Positions 14,213 through 34,329 of a stretch of DNA of 64,000 nt are shown here, piece after piece (the first letter of the stretch is position 1; each line of letters opens with the position of its first letter). Where the stretch lies: assembly GCF_030463565.1 (NCBI RefSeq), contig NC_134644.1, positions 103,412,765 through 103,476,764 of the forward strand, written 5' to 3'. The stretch is from Pelecanus crispus. Its lineage: Eukaryota; Chordata; Aves; Pelecaniformes; Pelecanidae. A program made the position numbers and the translations under genes. The notes under the pieces were generated by a model, which did not search any database, was not told the DNA's origin, and saw only the letters and a program-made list of their open reading frames with translations.

Positions 14213-14218
14213 TTTATT
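14213..14218 (-). terminator. MRPL36: poly(A) signal of MRPL36
   Basis: The minus strand reads AATAAA here, about 370 bases downstream of the MRPL36 stop codon. It is the nearest canonical signal and fits a short 3' UTR. Confidence 0.55.
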
Positions 14219-14586
14219 TTCATTTTGCTTTAATTAAACACAAAGGCATCTCAGAGTCTGATGATTCAGCTTTGCCCTTACTAGCCTAACAGCGAGGTGA
14301 CCGTAAGTAAGGCTTCATGGCTAAGATGACGAGAGGTCCTGAAAGCTACGGCTTCCCATTTCAGTTCTCAGCACCCACGGTCTGAAGTTACGGCAAGGGC
14401 CGACACGAGCTTAACTCGCCCTACGCTAGCGTTAAGATGAAACGCTGTCACCGACGCCATTTCGCGATCTGCGTCCCCAGCAGCCAGCTCTCAGAGGTCC
14501 CAGCGCAGGGTCGCAGAGCGCAGGCCCCGGGGCCCGGCAGGCCTCGGTCACTCTCTCCCCGCCGGCAGCGGCTCCCGGCCGCGGGG

Positions 14587-14892
14587 CTACGGCTTCCGCT
14601 GCTTGTGCCGGGGGTTGGTCTTGCAGCAGACGTAGAGCCGGCCCCGCCGCCGGACGATGAAGCAGTCCTTGCAGCGCCTCTTCAGCGACGTCTTCGTCTT
14701 CAGCCCCGCAAGGAGCGGCGGCAGCAGCCCGGCCGGCGGCGGGACGGCCAGCAGGCCGCGGGGGGCGGCCGCCCCGCAGCGCAGCGGCAGGGCCCGGCTC
14801 ACCGGGGCCCACCACGGGGCTAGCGACGAGAAGGGCGAGCGGCCCAGCGAGCGCAGCGGCCCGGTGGCGGCCCTGGCCAGGAGGGACAGCAT
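14587..14892 (-). CDS. MRPL36: mitochondrial ribosomal protein L36 (bL36m)
   Basis: A 101-residue protein of the large subunit of the mitochondrial ribosome, about the length of mammalian MRPL36. Residues 1-60 form a variable, Arg/Leu/Pro-rich leader consistent with a mitochondrial targeting peptide. Residues 64-101 are the bL36 domain with the zinc-ribbon ligands C74, C77, C90 and H96 in the family spacing (C-x2-C-x12-C-x5-H), ending in the conserved PRHKQR motif. I chose the ATG at 14892 because it has A at -3 and gives the family length. The open frame continues upstream to 15030, but only through a GTG codon and across a probable 5'-UTR intron whose acceptor (ccccgcag) ends at 14903. The coding region is a single exon. 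It sits head-to-head with NDUFS6, about 300 bp apart, as in other vertebrates. Confidence 0.93.
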   Translation of the reverse strand: MLSLLARAATGPLRSLGRSPFSSLAPWWAPVSRALPLRCGAAAPRGLLAVPPPAGLLPPLLAGLKTKTSLKRRCKDCFIVRRRGRLYVCCKTNPRHKQRKP

Positions 14893-15187
14893 GCTCCGCG
14901 CCCTGCGGGGACAGCGCACCGGTAAGGACACCCGCCCCGCTCCCCCCCCACGCCCCCCCCAATCCCACTCCTCCTCGCCTTCCCCCCCGCCTCCACACCA
15001 CTGCCCGCCCCAGCCCCTAAGGGAAGGCACCGGGCACTGACCGCTGCTGCCGCCGCCGCCGTCCGCTCACCCCCGCCTCAGGCGGCCCCGCGCAGGCGCG
15101 CGCGCCGCGGCCCGGCGGAAGGGCGCGTGGGCCGGCGAGGGGCGGGGCGAGGGCGGCGCCCAGCGGGGCTCACGGGGGCGGCTCAAG

Positions 15188-22393
<7,206 letters not shown>

Positions 22394-22448
22394 AAGATTA
22401 TATCTGCATGCTTGCAGGTTTCTGTTCAGATGTTAATGCTTAACTATA

Positions 22449-22454
22449 AATAAA
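22449..22454 (+). terminator. NDUFS6: poly(A) signal of NDUFS6
   Basis: AATAAA lies 56 bases after the NDUFS6 stop codon. This would give a very short 3' UTR, in keeping with a small housekeeping mRNA. Confidence 0.8.
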
Positions 22455-22479
22455 CAATATATTTAGAAACCCCAGATTT

Positions 22480-25078
22480 GCGTTTGTGTTTATCTTAACT
22501 GTGGAAAGTCCAATCTGTACTTTTTTAAAACCCAGCTTGTCAAGTATTTGAGAGCTGAATCGTATTACAATATTGGCTTTGTACTTAATCTGGTTTTCAT
22601 GAAACAAATGTCCTGCCTTTTTTGGCAGACTTCTTGCAGGCTTGGAAGTGGTGTTTGGCTGCAGCATAGGTTTGGTTTGTACTGGGTAGACTTGTATTCT
22701 TTTCAATGCTGAACTGGATGTAAATGTTTACTGGGGGACTAATTATCCTATGTGTTTGTCTTTTGGCATTGTTTGACACTCTTAATTTGTTCATGGCCTA
22801 GTATCTATAGCTAGATTCACAAATGGAAGCACAAAGATATTGTGATACTCAGCATTACGATGCTTACTCCTGGAAGCAAGATTGTCATCCATGAGTTAAG
22901 TAGCTATACTTGCTACTTGTTTAAAAGAAACAGCCAGTGCCTTAGAATGGTAATCAGTGTGAGCTGGAGAACTACCTAAGCTGGCACATGTGAAAGGCAA
23001 GGACGTAAGCATTTGTCCTCCAGTTGAGAGGATCAGAGTGTAAATATCTGATTCTGCTTGGTATTCGCACCCTTGAAGCCTCCTTAGGAGCTGGGTCTTG
23101 TCAGACTCAAAGTAGGAATTGCTCCGTTACAGGTAGCAGCATCTGCTCCTTTAATACAGATAATCTAACAATGAGAGTATCCACCTATCTGTAACACCAC
23201 CTAGGCTGTGAGAGGCTGGTTGCAGGGCATCTTCTACCTTCTTGCTTAAATGCACTTATGTAGCATTCCATCATATAAGCATGAGTCTCAAAGAGGGTGA
23301 GTGTCTGGAGAAGGAGGGTCTGAGCTTTGCTCCAGAGAGCATTTTAATCTGTTGTCAGTAAGTAACTTAGCTTTTTAAATGCTGGTGGTGGAACATGGTC
23401 TCAGGTAGTAATTGCTGCTTGGCCAAATTTTAATGGGGTGTGATTCTAAACCTGCCATTTATATGGCTTTAATTGATGTGGTAGTATCAAGTTGAACCAA
23501 ATTATGTGGGCCTACAGCTGCTTAACTTGCTTGTGTCAACTTATAGGTGAAGTTGAACCAACGCAGTCAGGCTTAAAGCAAGGTCTGAACTATTCTGTCT
23601 GTAGAAGTTGTGTATTTAGAGGCTCTGCTGCAATTACTCACATGCATGTACATCCCTCCTCTTTTTTTCATTCATTCCACCTGTGAGAGCTTAACCTCCC
23701 TTTCTGTCTCTTCCCCTTCTTCCTCCTTCCCTGTCTTTCTCCTTCCCATTGCTGCTGGTTTCAGTGATCATCTGACTGGCCTTCAATTCATTCTTTTTAA
23801 TGACCTAGATTTAAGAAGTAATTACTAGAGTTATGCGTTGTAAATTCAGCGTAGGTTACTTTTCTGTAAGTCTAGGGTCTGACTGAGGCTAGATGGCTGT
23901 TAGTATGGTTGTAGTTTTGTAATGATAGTGCAGTGGCCAAGTTCAAGAAGACTTAATGTATGCTGTGTTTCGAGTAGCACCTGAGCATGTACAAAGATGG
24001 CAAAGGATCCTTTCATAAAACCCAGTAACTTGCATTCAGCCTATCTGACCTTATGCAAATGATCTGTCAACTGAGCATAAATGTGATGTTATAAATTGTC
24101 TGCTGGTAAGTCCATCTCATGCTCTAAATATAAAATAATTACTTGAACTTGCGGTGTCCTGTCTTTAAGCATAAATCTGGTTGCTTTTTAGTCTGGCGCT
24201 CTACCAGTTTGTAGAGTGTCTTGGCTGGCACGGTTCTCTTGTGGTGCAATCATCTCTGCGAAGAGACCTGAAACAAGGAATCATTATGTGGTCCTCTTCC
24301 TTGGGCCTTTCATTTTTCTTATGAATAATCTATCTGCTTGGATCACTGCTGCTCATAATAAATTAACAATGTTTAAATTGGCATGGCAGCTGCTGAGGTC
24401 TGGTCTCAACTATGGAATGCTGTTCTTGGATATTCTCCCTAAAGTGCTTGTGATATGTGAAGCTGTTGACACCAGTGAAAAAAAGAAGGTCTCTATTTTG
24501 CTCTGGTGATCTTCATAGGAAGACTTCAGACTTTGCTCCTTGTTGTTTCCTGTGTGATAAGTTTACATACCTAGTTGGGAATGGTTGTTTATATGAAGCC
24601 TTGCGCTTTGAGCCACATCATCCACATACCTGTGGAAAGGCCAGCCTTGATCTGCAGGAAGAAGTAGTGAGGGAAAGCAGAAGCTTTTACTGTGGTGGTC
24701 ACAAGCAGATATGCATGAAAATGGATCTATGAGGACAGACTAAAACATGTCCGTATCAAAGCAAGGGTTAACTGAAACATGTAGGTACCAAATCAGCATT
24801 ACAGTTCTCAGGCAACAAATTCAGACTAGAAAGCAATATGGAATAAAACTTTCTGACTTAAATTCTATCAGTCACTGTTTTGTTCTTTGTAGATAATTCA
24901 TCCCAGGCTGGAACTATAGTTTCTTACTTTGATTACCAGAGTATAAACCATAGTTTACACTCTGTCACTGTGGAAGTATGAAGTATTCTACATTGATGTG
25001 TAGCTTAACAACTGTATCTTGCCTTTACCTACTAAAACCAGATAGGCTTTTTTCCCTTTACTGCCACATGTATTAAGC
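22480..25078. other. intergenic, nothing recognised
   Basis: AT-rich DNA downstream of NDUFS6. Short open frames only; no domain, RNA gene or repeat boundary could be supported. Confidence 0.5.
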
Positions 25079-25644
25079 TGTCCTGGTTTTGGCTGGGATA
25101 GAGTTAATTTTCTTCCTAGTAGCAGGCATAGTGCTGTGTTTTGGATTTAGTAGGAGAATAATGCAGATAACACACTGATGGTTTAGTTGTTGCCAAGTAC
25201 TGCTTATGCTAGTCAAGGACTTTTCAGCTTCCCATGCTCTGCCAGGTACACAAGAAACTGGGAGGGGGCACAGCCAGAAGAGTTGATCCAAACTGACCAA
25301 AGGGCTATTCCATACCATATGATGTCATGCTCAGTATAGAAACTGGGGGGAGTTGGCTGGGGGGCAGCGATCGCTGCTCGGGAACTGTCTGGGTATCGGT
25401 CGTCAGGTGGTGAGCAATTGCATTGTGCATCACTTGGTTTGTGTATTATTATTACTATTATTAATATGTTGTTATTATTACCACTACTCTTTTACTTTAT
25501 TTCAATTATTAAACCGTTCTTATTTCAAGCCAGGAGTGTTTCTCACTCTTACTCCTCCGATTCTCTCCCCCATCCCATCGGGGTAGGGGGAGTGAGTGAG
25601 TGGCTGCGTGGTGCTTAGTTACTTGCTGGGGTTAAACCACAACA
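25079..25644 (+). mobile_element. solo LTR, ERVL-like family (copy 1)
   Basis: Begins TGTCCTGGTTTTGGCTGGG and ends AAACCACAACA. It is homologous over its full length to the LTRs at 31850 and 38927. Flanks are taagc on the left and aaagc on the right, an imperfect 5-bp target-site duplication with one difference. The TATA position is mutated (cagtatagaaactg), and an ATTAAA signal follows a run of ATT repeats. No internal retroviral sequence adjoins it. Confidence 0.88.
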
Positions 25645-27290
25645 AAAGCTTTTATTGGTGAAAATTCCTATGTATTTAAACTTTCAAAACAAATAAGGAC
25701 CATCCATCCTTTTCCCCATATTACTTGGTAGCTCTTTGTCCTCTAATTAAAAAGTAACTAAAATGAATTTACAAGGCAAGTCCTGTTTGTTCACAAAAGC
25801 ACAAAGCACTAGTATGACTATAGCATAATAATGTAATTAATAATAATATTATTAATTAATATTAATATGCAAGTGCACCTTTTTTTAAAACTTCTTTCAG
25901 TTGTATGGCATATGATTTTGCTGTGGAAGTTGCTCTTGCAACAGGCTTCTCCAAATCAGCAAATAGTATCCCTATACTTAGTACTCTCTGACCTGCCAGT
26001 AATACTTGCACTTTTTATTTAATGCTACTGCCAAGTATCAGATAAAATACAACATACTGTAATAGCAATAGAAATGTTTGGTTCTGTAATATCCACAGTG
26101 TTGGCATTCTTTGGTGTGTTCCCTGCTATTGGTCTACGTTGTTTTGAGAGGCAATTTAATCTCTCTGTGGTGGTCTCAGAGTAAGGATGTTGCCTAAATT
26201 TAAAGCCAGGGATCATTGAGGAGCACATCTGACAATTCGGTCTTGCCAATGGAATAGATTGATCAGGGAAAAATTACCCTGTATGCACCTTGTCATGAAG
26301 TTCATGGCACAAATTATCATGCGTCTCCCTCTCCAGAGGTACATCAGGATTTGTGTAACTAGGGAAGAATAGCAGTCTCAGTTTTCATAATCACAGGCAA
26401 TATAGTAGAGCAAAGAAAGTAGAACTAAAAACATGGTATGTACCATTGCTCTGTGTGTCGCTCTGATGTGGACGATCATCCTTTCACATGGTTTTATCAT
26501 TGTCAGGCATTGCCCAGTGTTAGTAGCCTGTGCAACAAGACACGTGTTGAAGACCTCACATGCCCAGGTAGTGACAGCTTTCACTCCAGGCTTTCCAGAT
26601 CCCAAATCATTTTCTACTGACTGATTGCAGGGGGGGGGTTGCAAGTGGAACATGATAATTATCCATTTTACCATTCACAAAGCAGCCTGTGGAACTCAAA
26701 TGTCTTTGAGATACGGTGAATATAACTGACAGTTATTGGAACTTATTTTTCTGCACCTGAAAGTTATGCAGTCATTATTGATTATTCCAGGTTTGCATTG
26801 CCGTCCAATCACTTGATGCTCATTTCACCATCCAAAATCCTCAGCGTTCAGGTGTCAAAAACTGAGCTGACAAAGCAAAAATTGCCATGTGGAAGAACAG
26901 ATTATGGAAGTGCAACAGAGGAACCAGGATTGCAATCTGTGCAATATGGAAATTATGTGGTGGAGCACTAGCAACATTGCCTTAAAGCGCCTCCCTTTTT
27001 TAAAAGGTCCTGTTAGTTTCCCTTAGTGTGATACAAATGCTGTGAGAATATGCACAACTGCACTTAGCCATGTATCTTCTGCTGATACAACATCCTGCTT
27101 TAGGAAGTCCTCCCCATCAGCCTGCTGTGCACACATTTTTGTTGATGTACTGACAACTGTATGCCAGGACAAATGCTATGAACAGCAATTTCTAGTGGAG
27201 ATGTCATTTTAGTAAGCGCTAGAATTCCAGCTAAAAGTTCTTATCTCTAAGCAGCATAAGCAGTGTGAATCCAGTCGTGAAATGAAAATA
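25645..27290. other. intergenic, nothing firm
   Basis: AT-rich DNA with an ATT-rich tract near 25825-25870 and a run of nine G at about 26630. No gene or clear transposon recognised. Confidence 0.5.
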
Positions 27291-27728
27291 CAGAATCATA
27301 GAATTGTTTAGGTTGGAAAAGACCAGTCCAACCATTAACCTAACATTACCAAGTCCACCACTAAACCAATTCAGGGTAGAGTAATAATTAATTTCATGTT
27401 TCCTGGCTTGGTGCCTGGAGTATTTCTTAATGAAAGTAAAACTAGGAATCATTAAGGTTGGAAGGGACCTCTAAGATCATCAATCCAATCATCAACCCAA
27501 CACCACCATACCTACTAAACCATGTCCCGAAGTGCCATGTCTACCCATTTTTTGAACACCTCCAGGGATGGTTACTCCGCCACCTCTCTGGGCAGCCGGT
27601 TCCAACACTTGACTACTCTTTCCATGAAGAAATTTTTCCTAATATCCAATATAAACCTCCCCTGACACAGCTTGAGCCCATTCCTCTTGTCCTTTCGCTT
27701 GTTACTTAGGAGAAGAGACCAACACCCA
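27291..27728 (-). mobile_element. CR1 LINE, short 5'-truncated copy with double 3' end
   Basis: Minus-strand CR1. Two 3' modules (about 27291-27370 and 27448-27530) flank the same spacer seen at 8.1 and 54.3 kb, followed by the last part of the ORF2 region. Homology stops abruptly after aagagaccaacaccc at about 27728. Confidence 0.85.
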
Positions 27729-30500
27729 AAGTAGGCAGGCATTTGTCTGGATTTTCTCTTAATGTTGTGTGGATCAAGAAATCTAGACTGCTTTCACTAC
27801 AGTTATTAATGATTAAAATGAGATTCTTTATTTTGGACTAATTACAAACATAGGAGAACAAACATCTAAGAGGCTTTATGGCATAGCAACCCTGTAAAAT
27901 ATTGCATAAACTCTGTTAGTCTTCACGTATGATTTGTCTTAACAGCAGGTCATTTCTAGTTGTGTTAACTTTGTCTAGATATTGAAATCACTGACTTTTG
28001 TTGGCATGAGTAACTTCCAAAGATTTAAATTTGTTTTCTCTATGGGAGATACAAGGAGGAGGGGGAAATGAGCACAGAAACCTGCTGTAGTATATTTACT
28101 TGGGACAGAATAGTTTTTAAATTTTTATTCCAAAAGATGTGGTTAGAAACACAGACACACACACACAAAAAAAAAATTAAAGATTTTTCTGGCCATATAC
28201 ATTCCTCTACCAAACTTTGATTTGTTGTAAGAAAGAGTCAGTTACAAGAAAACTTGGAGGAGTAAGGTGGTTCTTTGTTTCCAGGAAGGAATTGTTGATG
28301 AAGGAGAAAATAGCCCAAGATGCATCTTCTTCCTCCTCTCTAAATAGCCTGCAATTGGTAGCAGACCTATGATTTAGTACCTAATTAGACTTAAGCAAGT
28401 ATCTTAATCTTTGGACTGTGAAGTGCTCTTTGGAAGCTTTTCCCCTTTACAAAATGTAAAACCTGGTTCTTGGGCATCAGCTGCTGAAAAGAAATCTGAA
28501 ATGTGTTTTAGATACTAAAAAATGGATTTCTAAACAAATTGGTGTAACAGTGACTGTAGCAGAAAACCTCAAATGGTGATACAAAACAAGATTATTAACT
28601 GTAAGCATCTGTTCGTTATCTGTAGGGAAGAAGGTAATGTTGTATTGGAGAATTCTTATGTGACCGATGTGTACAGCAGATTTCACGTTTACAGCCCTAA
28701 ATCTTAAACTAATCAAATTATGTCCTGAACTCTGACTTGAAAGAGTAAGGACTTTAATTTTCTGCCTTTTGGTAAACAACTGTGAGGTTGTTGGGTTTTT
28801 TTGTTTGGTTGGGTTTTTTGGGGTTTTGGGGGGTTTTTCTGAGTGCTTCACATGGGTAGTGAGACTATACAGAAAAATAATGTCTTTGGCAGCATATGAG
28901 TAAATATGGAAAGGATATCAGATAGGTGCTAAGGATACAGCAGTGTGATTGAAGAGTGGGATCTGCCTGACCTAATTGTAACCTGGAGTGCCTGGCTGTA
29001 AAGGGTAAGGGAGGTTGGACACTGAAAATGGAAGATTGTCAGAAGGAAGAAGGTTTTCTTCCATAAACCTATTCCGTGTGGCAAGGCTTCCACTGTTGTC
29101 CCCAACAGCCTAGGTGCCTCTGTGAGGGGGGAGGGCATGGACAGATTTGAAATGAAGCACTGTAAGGGCTGAAGTTGGCAGAGGGATTGTAGCAGTTGCC
29201 CTCTTGATCGGCTCCAGAGCTGTAAATCCCGCCAGCTGTGGCTTCCTGCAGAGCACTCTCAGCAGGGCACACCTAGAGTGAGAACTGGACCTGCTCCAAG
29301 TTCGGTTTGTGCCAACTCTGAAAAACGAGCTGAGTGACATGCAGAGGGGGGATGCAGGGGCTCATGTTTGAATGCACAGCCTCCTAGTCACGCGTAACCA
29401 TGAGGGTCAGGAGCGAGGCTATTGCCTGTCTACACGTGGGAGAAGATTCTTACCTGATATTGTTGATTTATTAATTTATTTATAAACTTGAGTTTAGTTT
29501 GATTCTTGTTCCTTCTGCACAGGTATGTTTCTGGAGGTTTGAAATACTCGGATTCGGTGCCTAGGAATTGGATGTGGTGCAATCTAATATTGTCAGATCT
29601 GGTAACTGAATCTCCTAGATTTCTGGATGGGAGTTCGAGTTGGCTCTGTTTATAATTGAGGAGGATGGATTGCTTGGGTTTTTGGGAAGGAACGGTGAGG
29701 TATTTGAGCTGGCTGTTTTTACTCCTAGCAGCCCTTGGCGGAAGGATTACTGACGTTATCTGTACACATTTATGTTGCAATGTGGTCCACAGTTGCGGTC
29801 TCCAGTTATGAACACCGAATGTCAAGCCACAACACGTGCTTGGGTTTATTTTGCTTGACTTACGCTCCTTGATGACCTTCCTGTAACCAAAGCAAAGGTG
29901 AAGTGTAGGGTCAGGAGAAAGAATGGGACTAAGGTACAGCTGGATCTTGCAGTGATTTGGGGTCAGGGCTTTGGAGTCTGGGAAAGTTTCAAAGTTCTCT
30001 GGCTGAGAAGTAGCTCTGCAGGGCTGGTTCCTGAATCACAGCCACAGCTACTGGTAGCATAGCCAGAAATTATTGTGATTTGTTGGCGTATAATAAAGCT
30101 GTGCCAGTAAAAAAAACACTGTTCAACTTATTTGTAGAAGGCCTGGGACAGGGGCTGGAAAGTGAAATGGCAAATCTTCCTTATCAGTTTATTTGAGCTA
30201 GTAAAGCAAATGCTATTCTGAAGAATTACCGAAGGAGCTTTTTAGACTGACTGGGCAACACCCTGCCCCCACCCTCGCCCCCCCGCAAGCAACTGAAATG
30301 TGGTGGAGATGAATGTAAAGTGTTGCGTGTGAGCTTAGTTTCACATATCAAATTATGAATCTGAGCTATTATCAACCATTATCTGAGCGGAATCAGACAG
30401 GAGTGAGATTCTAGGGTGATCATATTTCCATTTTTTTAAAAAAAATCAGCTCAAAGCTCAGTAACAGTCACAAAATCCAGTCTGTATTAGCAATTATTGT
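27729..30500. other. intergenic, nothing recognised
   Basis: Contains a short AC repeat followed by an A run (about 28152-28178) and a G/T-rich low-complexity tract (about 28790-28840). No coding or RNA feature could be supported. Confidence 0.5.
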
Positions 30501-30960
30501 GAAAGGAATAGTGTGAAACGGAAAACAGTTATGCTGCTGCCTAAACTACTTTTTACCCACACTTTTTATTTTCTGTACAGTTCTGGGCCTCCTATTTAAA
30601 AAAAAAAAAAAGGTATATTAGAATGGGAAAAAGCTTAGAGAAGGGCAAACAAGATAAAGGTTTCTGTAGAAGGAAGGACAGGCTGAGCAGTCTGGGACTT
30701 TCTTAGGGTTATGATAGAGATCTACAAAATCCTGAATGGTAGGGAAAGAGTGGATTGACTGTTTTAAAGGCCAAATCACAGATATTTGTAAAAGCCAGAA
30801 AATAATGCTGAGCTGATTCTTTTGGGAGTATTTAGTCAGGTTAAAAAGAAAAGTTAAAAAAAAGCTGGGTGTGGTATATGGAAATTTTACTTGTTGGCTT
30901 AGAGCCAGGGCTAAAGGTGGCCACATGGATTAAAAACTTATCCCCCATGTTCAGAGGATA
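30500..30960 (+). mobile_element. ancient CR1-like LINE remnant
   Basis: Broken plus-strand frames resemble the CR1 ORF2 C-terminal segment (tvLGLLF near 30580, then a decayed RRANKI and a 'MIEIYKILNG' block near 30710-30740). It is heavily degraded and the limits are approximate. Confidence 0.4.
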
Positions 30961-31339
30961 GCTGGTAGAGCTATAAAATTAAGTAATATGTATATTGTAA
31001 ATGGCTGAAGGAAAATTAAGAAAATGGAAGGGAAACAAGACTGATAGTGAGCGTAACTAAGGCTGATAAGAAGGACTGAATTACTTTAGAATCAGAAAGA
31101 GTCTTAACAGATGTATTGGTCTAATGTGAGAGGGATGTGGTGAAATTAAGCGATGTAAAAAGACAGGAAAATTAAAAGATGTATCTGTTATATTATGTAA
31201 TTGTATAATAGGAAGTCAATGAAATTATTTCCAGTAATAGGTACTCAAGGGGTTGCTCTTTAGTAGCTGCTAAATTTAGACATTTTTAAATTAGCATGCA
31301 CAGATAATTAGTTTCAACAGGACTGTCCAATGAGCTTCC

Positions 31340-31700
31340 TGGATCACTAATGTTGATTTTTGATAAGCTTTGAAATACTGGAGAAAGAGCACAAAAATGG
31401 CTAATGTGCCAACATTCAAAGAGGGTAAAAGGCATGACCTGGATAATTACATGTCTGTCAGCTTGACATCACTTCTGGGCAAAATAATAAGGGACCTAAT
31501 TAATAATGAATTAAAGAAGTGTTGTATAATTAGTGCCAATCAACATGAGTTATAGGAAAACGAGACCATGTCAAGCTGGCATGATATATTTTTGATGAAA
31601 TTAGAAGTAGTGGTTGATAAAGCTAAAAGTGTTAATGTAATATCCTCTGATTTCTGTGAAGATTAGACTTAGTAGTAGTCCATGATACTTTGATTCAGAA
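31340..31700 (+). mobile_element. ancient CR1-like LINE remnant (reverse-transcriptase N-terminal part)
   Basis: The frame 31370-31555 reads WRKSTKMANVPTFKEGKRHD, then a counterpart of the NYRPVSLTSLLGKI block (YMSVSLTSLLGKIIRDLI) and ISANQHEL. After a stop comes a 'VDKAKSVNVISSDF' version of the VDVVYLDF block. This is the RT finger/palm order of CR1-type LINEs. Stops and divergence show it is dead and old. Confidence 0.65.
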
Positions 31701-31849
31701 ATGAAGGTTGTGTAATCAACCAGCAACACTTCACATGTTTTACATGTATTAAAGAGTAGCTAATTCTTACGTGTGAAAATGTCAGTGTAAAATGAGGCTC
31801 ATTGCTGAAAGGCTGCATGACTCTTGATGGCATCCTTTCTCAACCCTAT

Positions 31850-32413
31850 TGTCCTGGTTTCGGCTGGGATAGAGTTAATTTTCTTCCTAGTAGCAGGCAC
31901 AGTGCTGTGTTTTGGATTTAGTAGGAGAAGAATGTTGATAACACGCTGATGTTTTTAGTTGTTGCTAAGTACTGCTTGTGCTAGTCAAGGACTTTTCAGC
32001 TTCCCATGCTCTGCCAGGCACACAAGAAGCTGGGAGGGGGCACAGCCAGAATAGTTGATCCAAACTGACCAAAGGGCTATTCCATACCATATGATGTCAT
32101 GCTCAGTATAGAAACTGGGGGGGGGTTGGCCGGGGAGCAGCGATCGCTGCTCGGGAACTGTCTGGGTATCGGTCAGCGGGTGGTGAGCAATTGCATTGTG
32201 CATCACTTGCTTTCTATATCATTATTTTTATTATTATTATATCGTTATTATTTTACTTTATTTTCTTTCAATTATTAAACTGTTCTTATCTCAACCCAGG
32301 AGTGTTTCTCACTCTTACTCCTCCGATTCTCTCCCCCATCCCATCGGGGTAGGGGGAGTGAGCGAGCAGCTGCGTGGTGCTTAGTTGCTGACTGGGGCTA
32401 AACCGCGACGACA
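31850..32413 (+). mobile_element. solo LTR, ERVL-like family (copy 2)
   Basis: 564-bp LTR with TG...CA termini, flanked by a perfect 5-bp target-site duplication, CCTAT (31845-31849 and 32414-32418). A 5-bp duplication is characteristic of class III (ERVL-type) integration. It carries the near-palindrome gagcagcgatcgctgctc. The TATA position is mutated to tatagaaa. There is no internal sequence, so it is a recombined solo LTR. Confidence 0.93.
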
Positions 32414-32839
32414 CCTATGGAGCTTAGCTTCTTATCAGTGTCCTAAAAAAACATGTAATAGCTACTGATGGTTTGCCGAGGATTGAAAGGTTGAAGCATT
32501 GTAAGTAAGGAAGAGGATTCAGTGGTGATACCGTTTGCTGCCGCTTACCCAGCCAAAGCTGGCACAAAGTTGAATGTGTTTCAGTGCAATGAACTGTACA
32601 GGAAAAACAAAATGCTGTCCATATTTATTGAAAAGAAAGTATTTCTGTGAAGTTATAACTGTAACAGCCTGAGCTGCTATTTACCCTGTGTGAGTAGCAG
32701 CCTTAATGACTTCAGGTAACAGGAAATGTGGACTATTACATTTGACTGGGAGAATGTGTTGATCATCAGATCGCTATGAGTTTCCAGTTCAATTCTGTGT
32801 CTTAACTTTTATGAACTTTGGAGGAATAGAGATGTATTG

Positions 32840-33320
32840 AGTAGGCATATCTTTCTGAGTTTGGCATGAGTGCATTTGTTACTTGAATACTGTGTCCGGT
32901 TTGAGGTCTACAGTTCATTAATTAACGTGGATAAATTAGAGACAGTTCAGAGAAAGCCATGGCACTAATTACAAGAGTAGAAAATGTGTTGTGTAGTGAA
33001 AGATCTAACAAGCTTCACCTTTTGCACTGCCTCATAAAAGAGGTTAAGGAATGACTTGATCAGGGTCTACCAGTACAAATGCAATGAACAAAGCCTTGGT
33101 AAATGGGCTCTTTAGTCTGGCTAAAAAGGATAAGATCTAGTGGTTGAAAGCTGTAGACAAGCAGATTCAGACCAGGGGAAAGGAGGCTTTACAGTGAGTG
33201 TGATTTACGAAGGATTGCAGTAGATTCTGCAGCACTGCTGACTATTTTTAAGGTTGGTATTTTCTAAAATGTCTATTAATTGAAACTAGGCTGGAATCTG
33301 GAAACCATTGTGGACTGTGT
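32840..33320 (+). mobile_element. ancient CR1-like LINE remnant (C-terminal part)
   Basis: The plus strand shows a decayed LEYCVRFEVYSS segment (about 32883-32920) followed by a counterpart of 'DKLETVQRKA', i.e. the CR1 block preceding the ORF2 C-terminus. Stops and frameshifts are frequent. Limits are approximate. Confidence 0.5.
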
Positions 33321-34329
33321 TATAAAGGTAATTAGATCATTGCAGAAAAAGACTAAACCTGAAATCCTGATGGTGATCATGGTGAGGAATTGTCATCATC
33401 TGCTTGGTGCCTAACAAAGCCAGAAAAACTAAAATAAAAGTCAGAGCTTTAGGACACTGGCAATTAGAGGACTTCACAGCTGTTCTTACTTTCTCAGTTA
33501 AGAGAACATATGTGAAATCTGCATTACTTTTTGGGATGAAAATTAAAAAGGATTGTTTCCATTCAAACTTAAGTCCCAGCTTCCAAAGGTTACCATAATT
33601 TTATTTTTGTCAGTATTGCTTTTGTGGTGCTCTTGATACTATACCAGATTCTGGAATGAAGAGGCTTGTACTTTTCTAAGCTTTGCTTACCTTCTTAAAT
33701 GCCACTCTGGATTACAGCGGCTTCTCAGTTTTTCCATGGCTTTGATGAAGTAGCTAGCATTCAGCATCTTCTTATGTGTTGGATGATAGCAACTTCCTCA
33801 AGAACAGCCATGGAATACAGTGTTTACTGTTTTATCATAAAATGTCTGATATTTATGCCAATTAGCATAAATTAGAAGTCATCACACTGACATGTTTTGG
33901 GGGAGCCTAAGACGATATTAGGAGAACCTGTACATATCAGTGAAACATCTATCTTTATTAATGCTAAGAGCAACTGGAAGGATTTTTAAAGTATATTTTA
34001 AAAAACCAAACAAACCAATAATCCTTGATAGCGGCCTACATTAGAGAGATAAAAATACCAGAAATATTCAAAAGAGAGAAAATATTTAATAAATAATATC
34101 CTGTGATTGGAAAACATCTGATACATTTATGTTAAATGTTGGTGAAATATGTTCTATTCCAACAGTCAATGGAAAGGATGTTAGGCATATGCTCCCAGTA
34201 AAGACCTTTAGACTTGCAGGACTGGGTGACATTGAAAACAATTGGCTGATGAGCTTTCACTGTCACTGATATTGACAGATCTAACCTCCTGGAACACAGG
34301 TAAGCCTTCAGAAAACTCAAGAAAGCTAA
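33321..34329. other. intergenic, nothing recognised
   Basis: AT-rich DNA without recognisable coding, RNA or repeat features. Confidence 0.5.

Noticed and set aside
14432-15001. 189- and 128-codon frames overlapping MRPL36
   Set aside because: Other-frame shadows in a CpG island; the MRPL36 frame has the conserved zinc ribbon.
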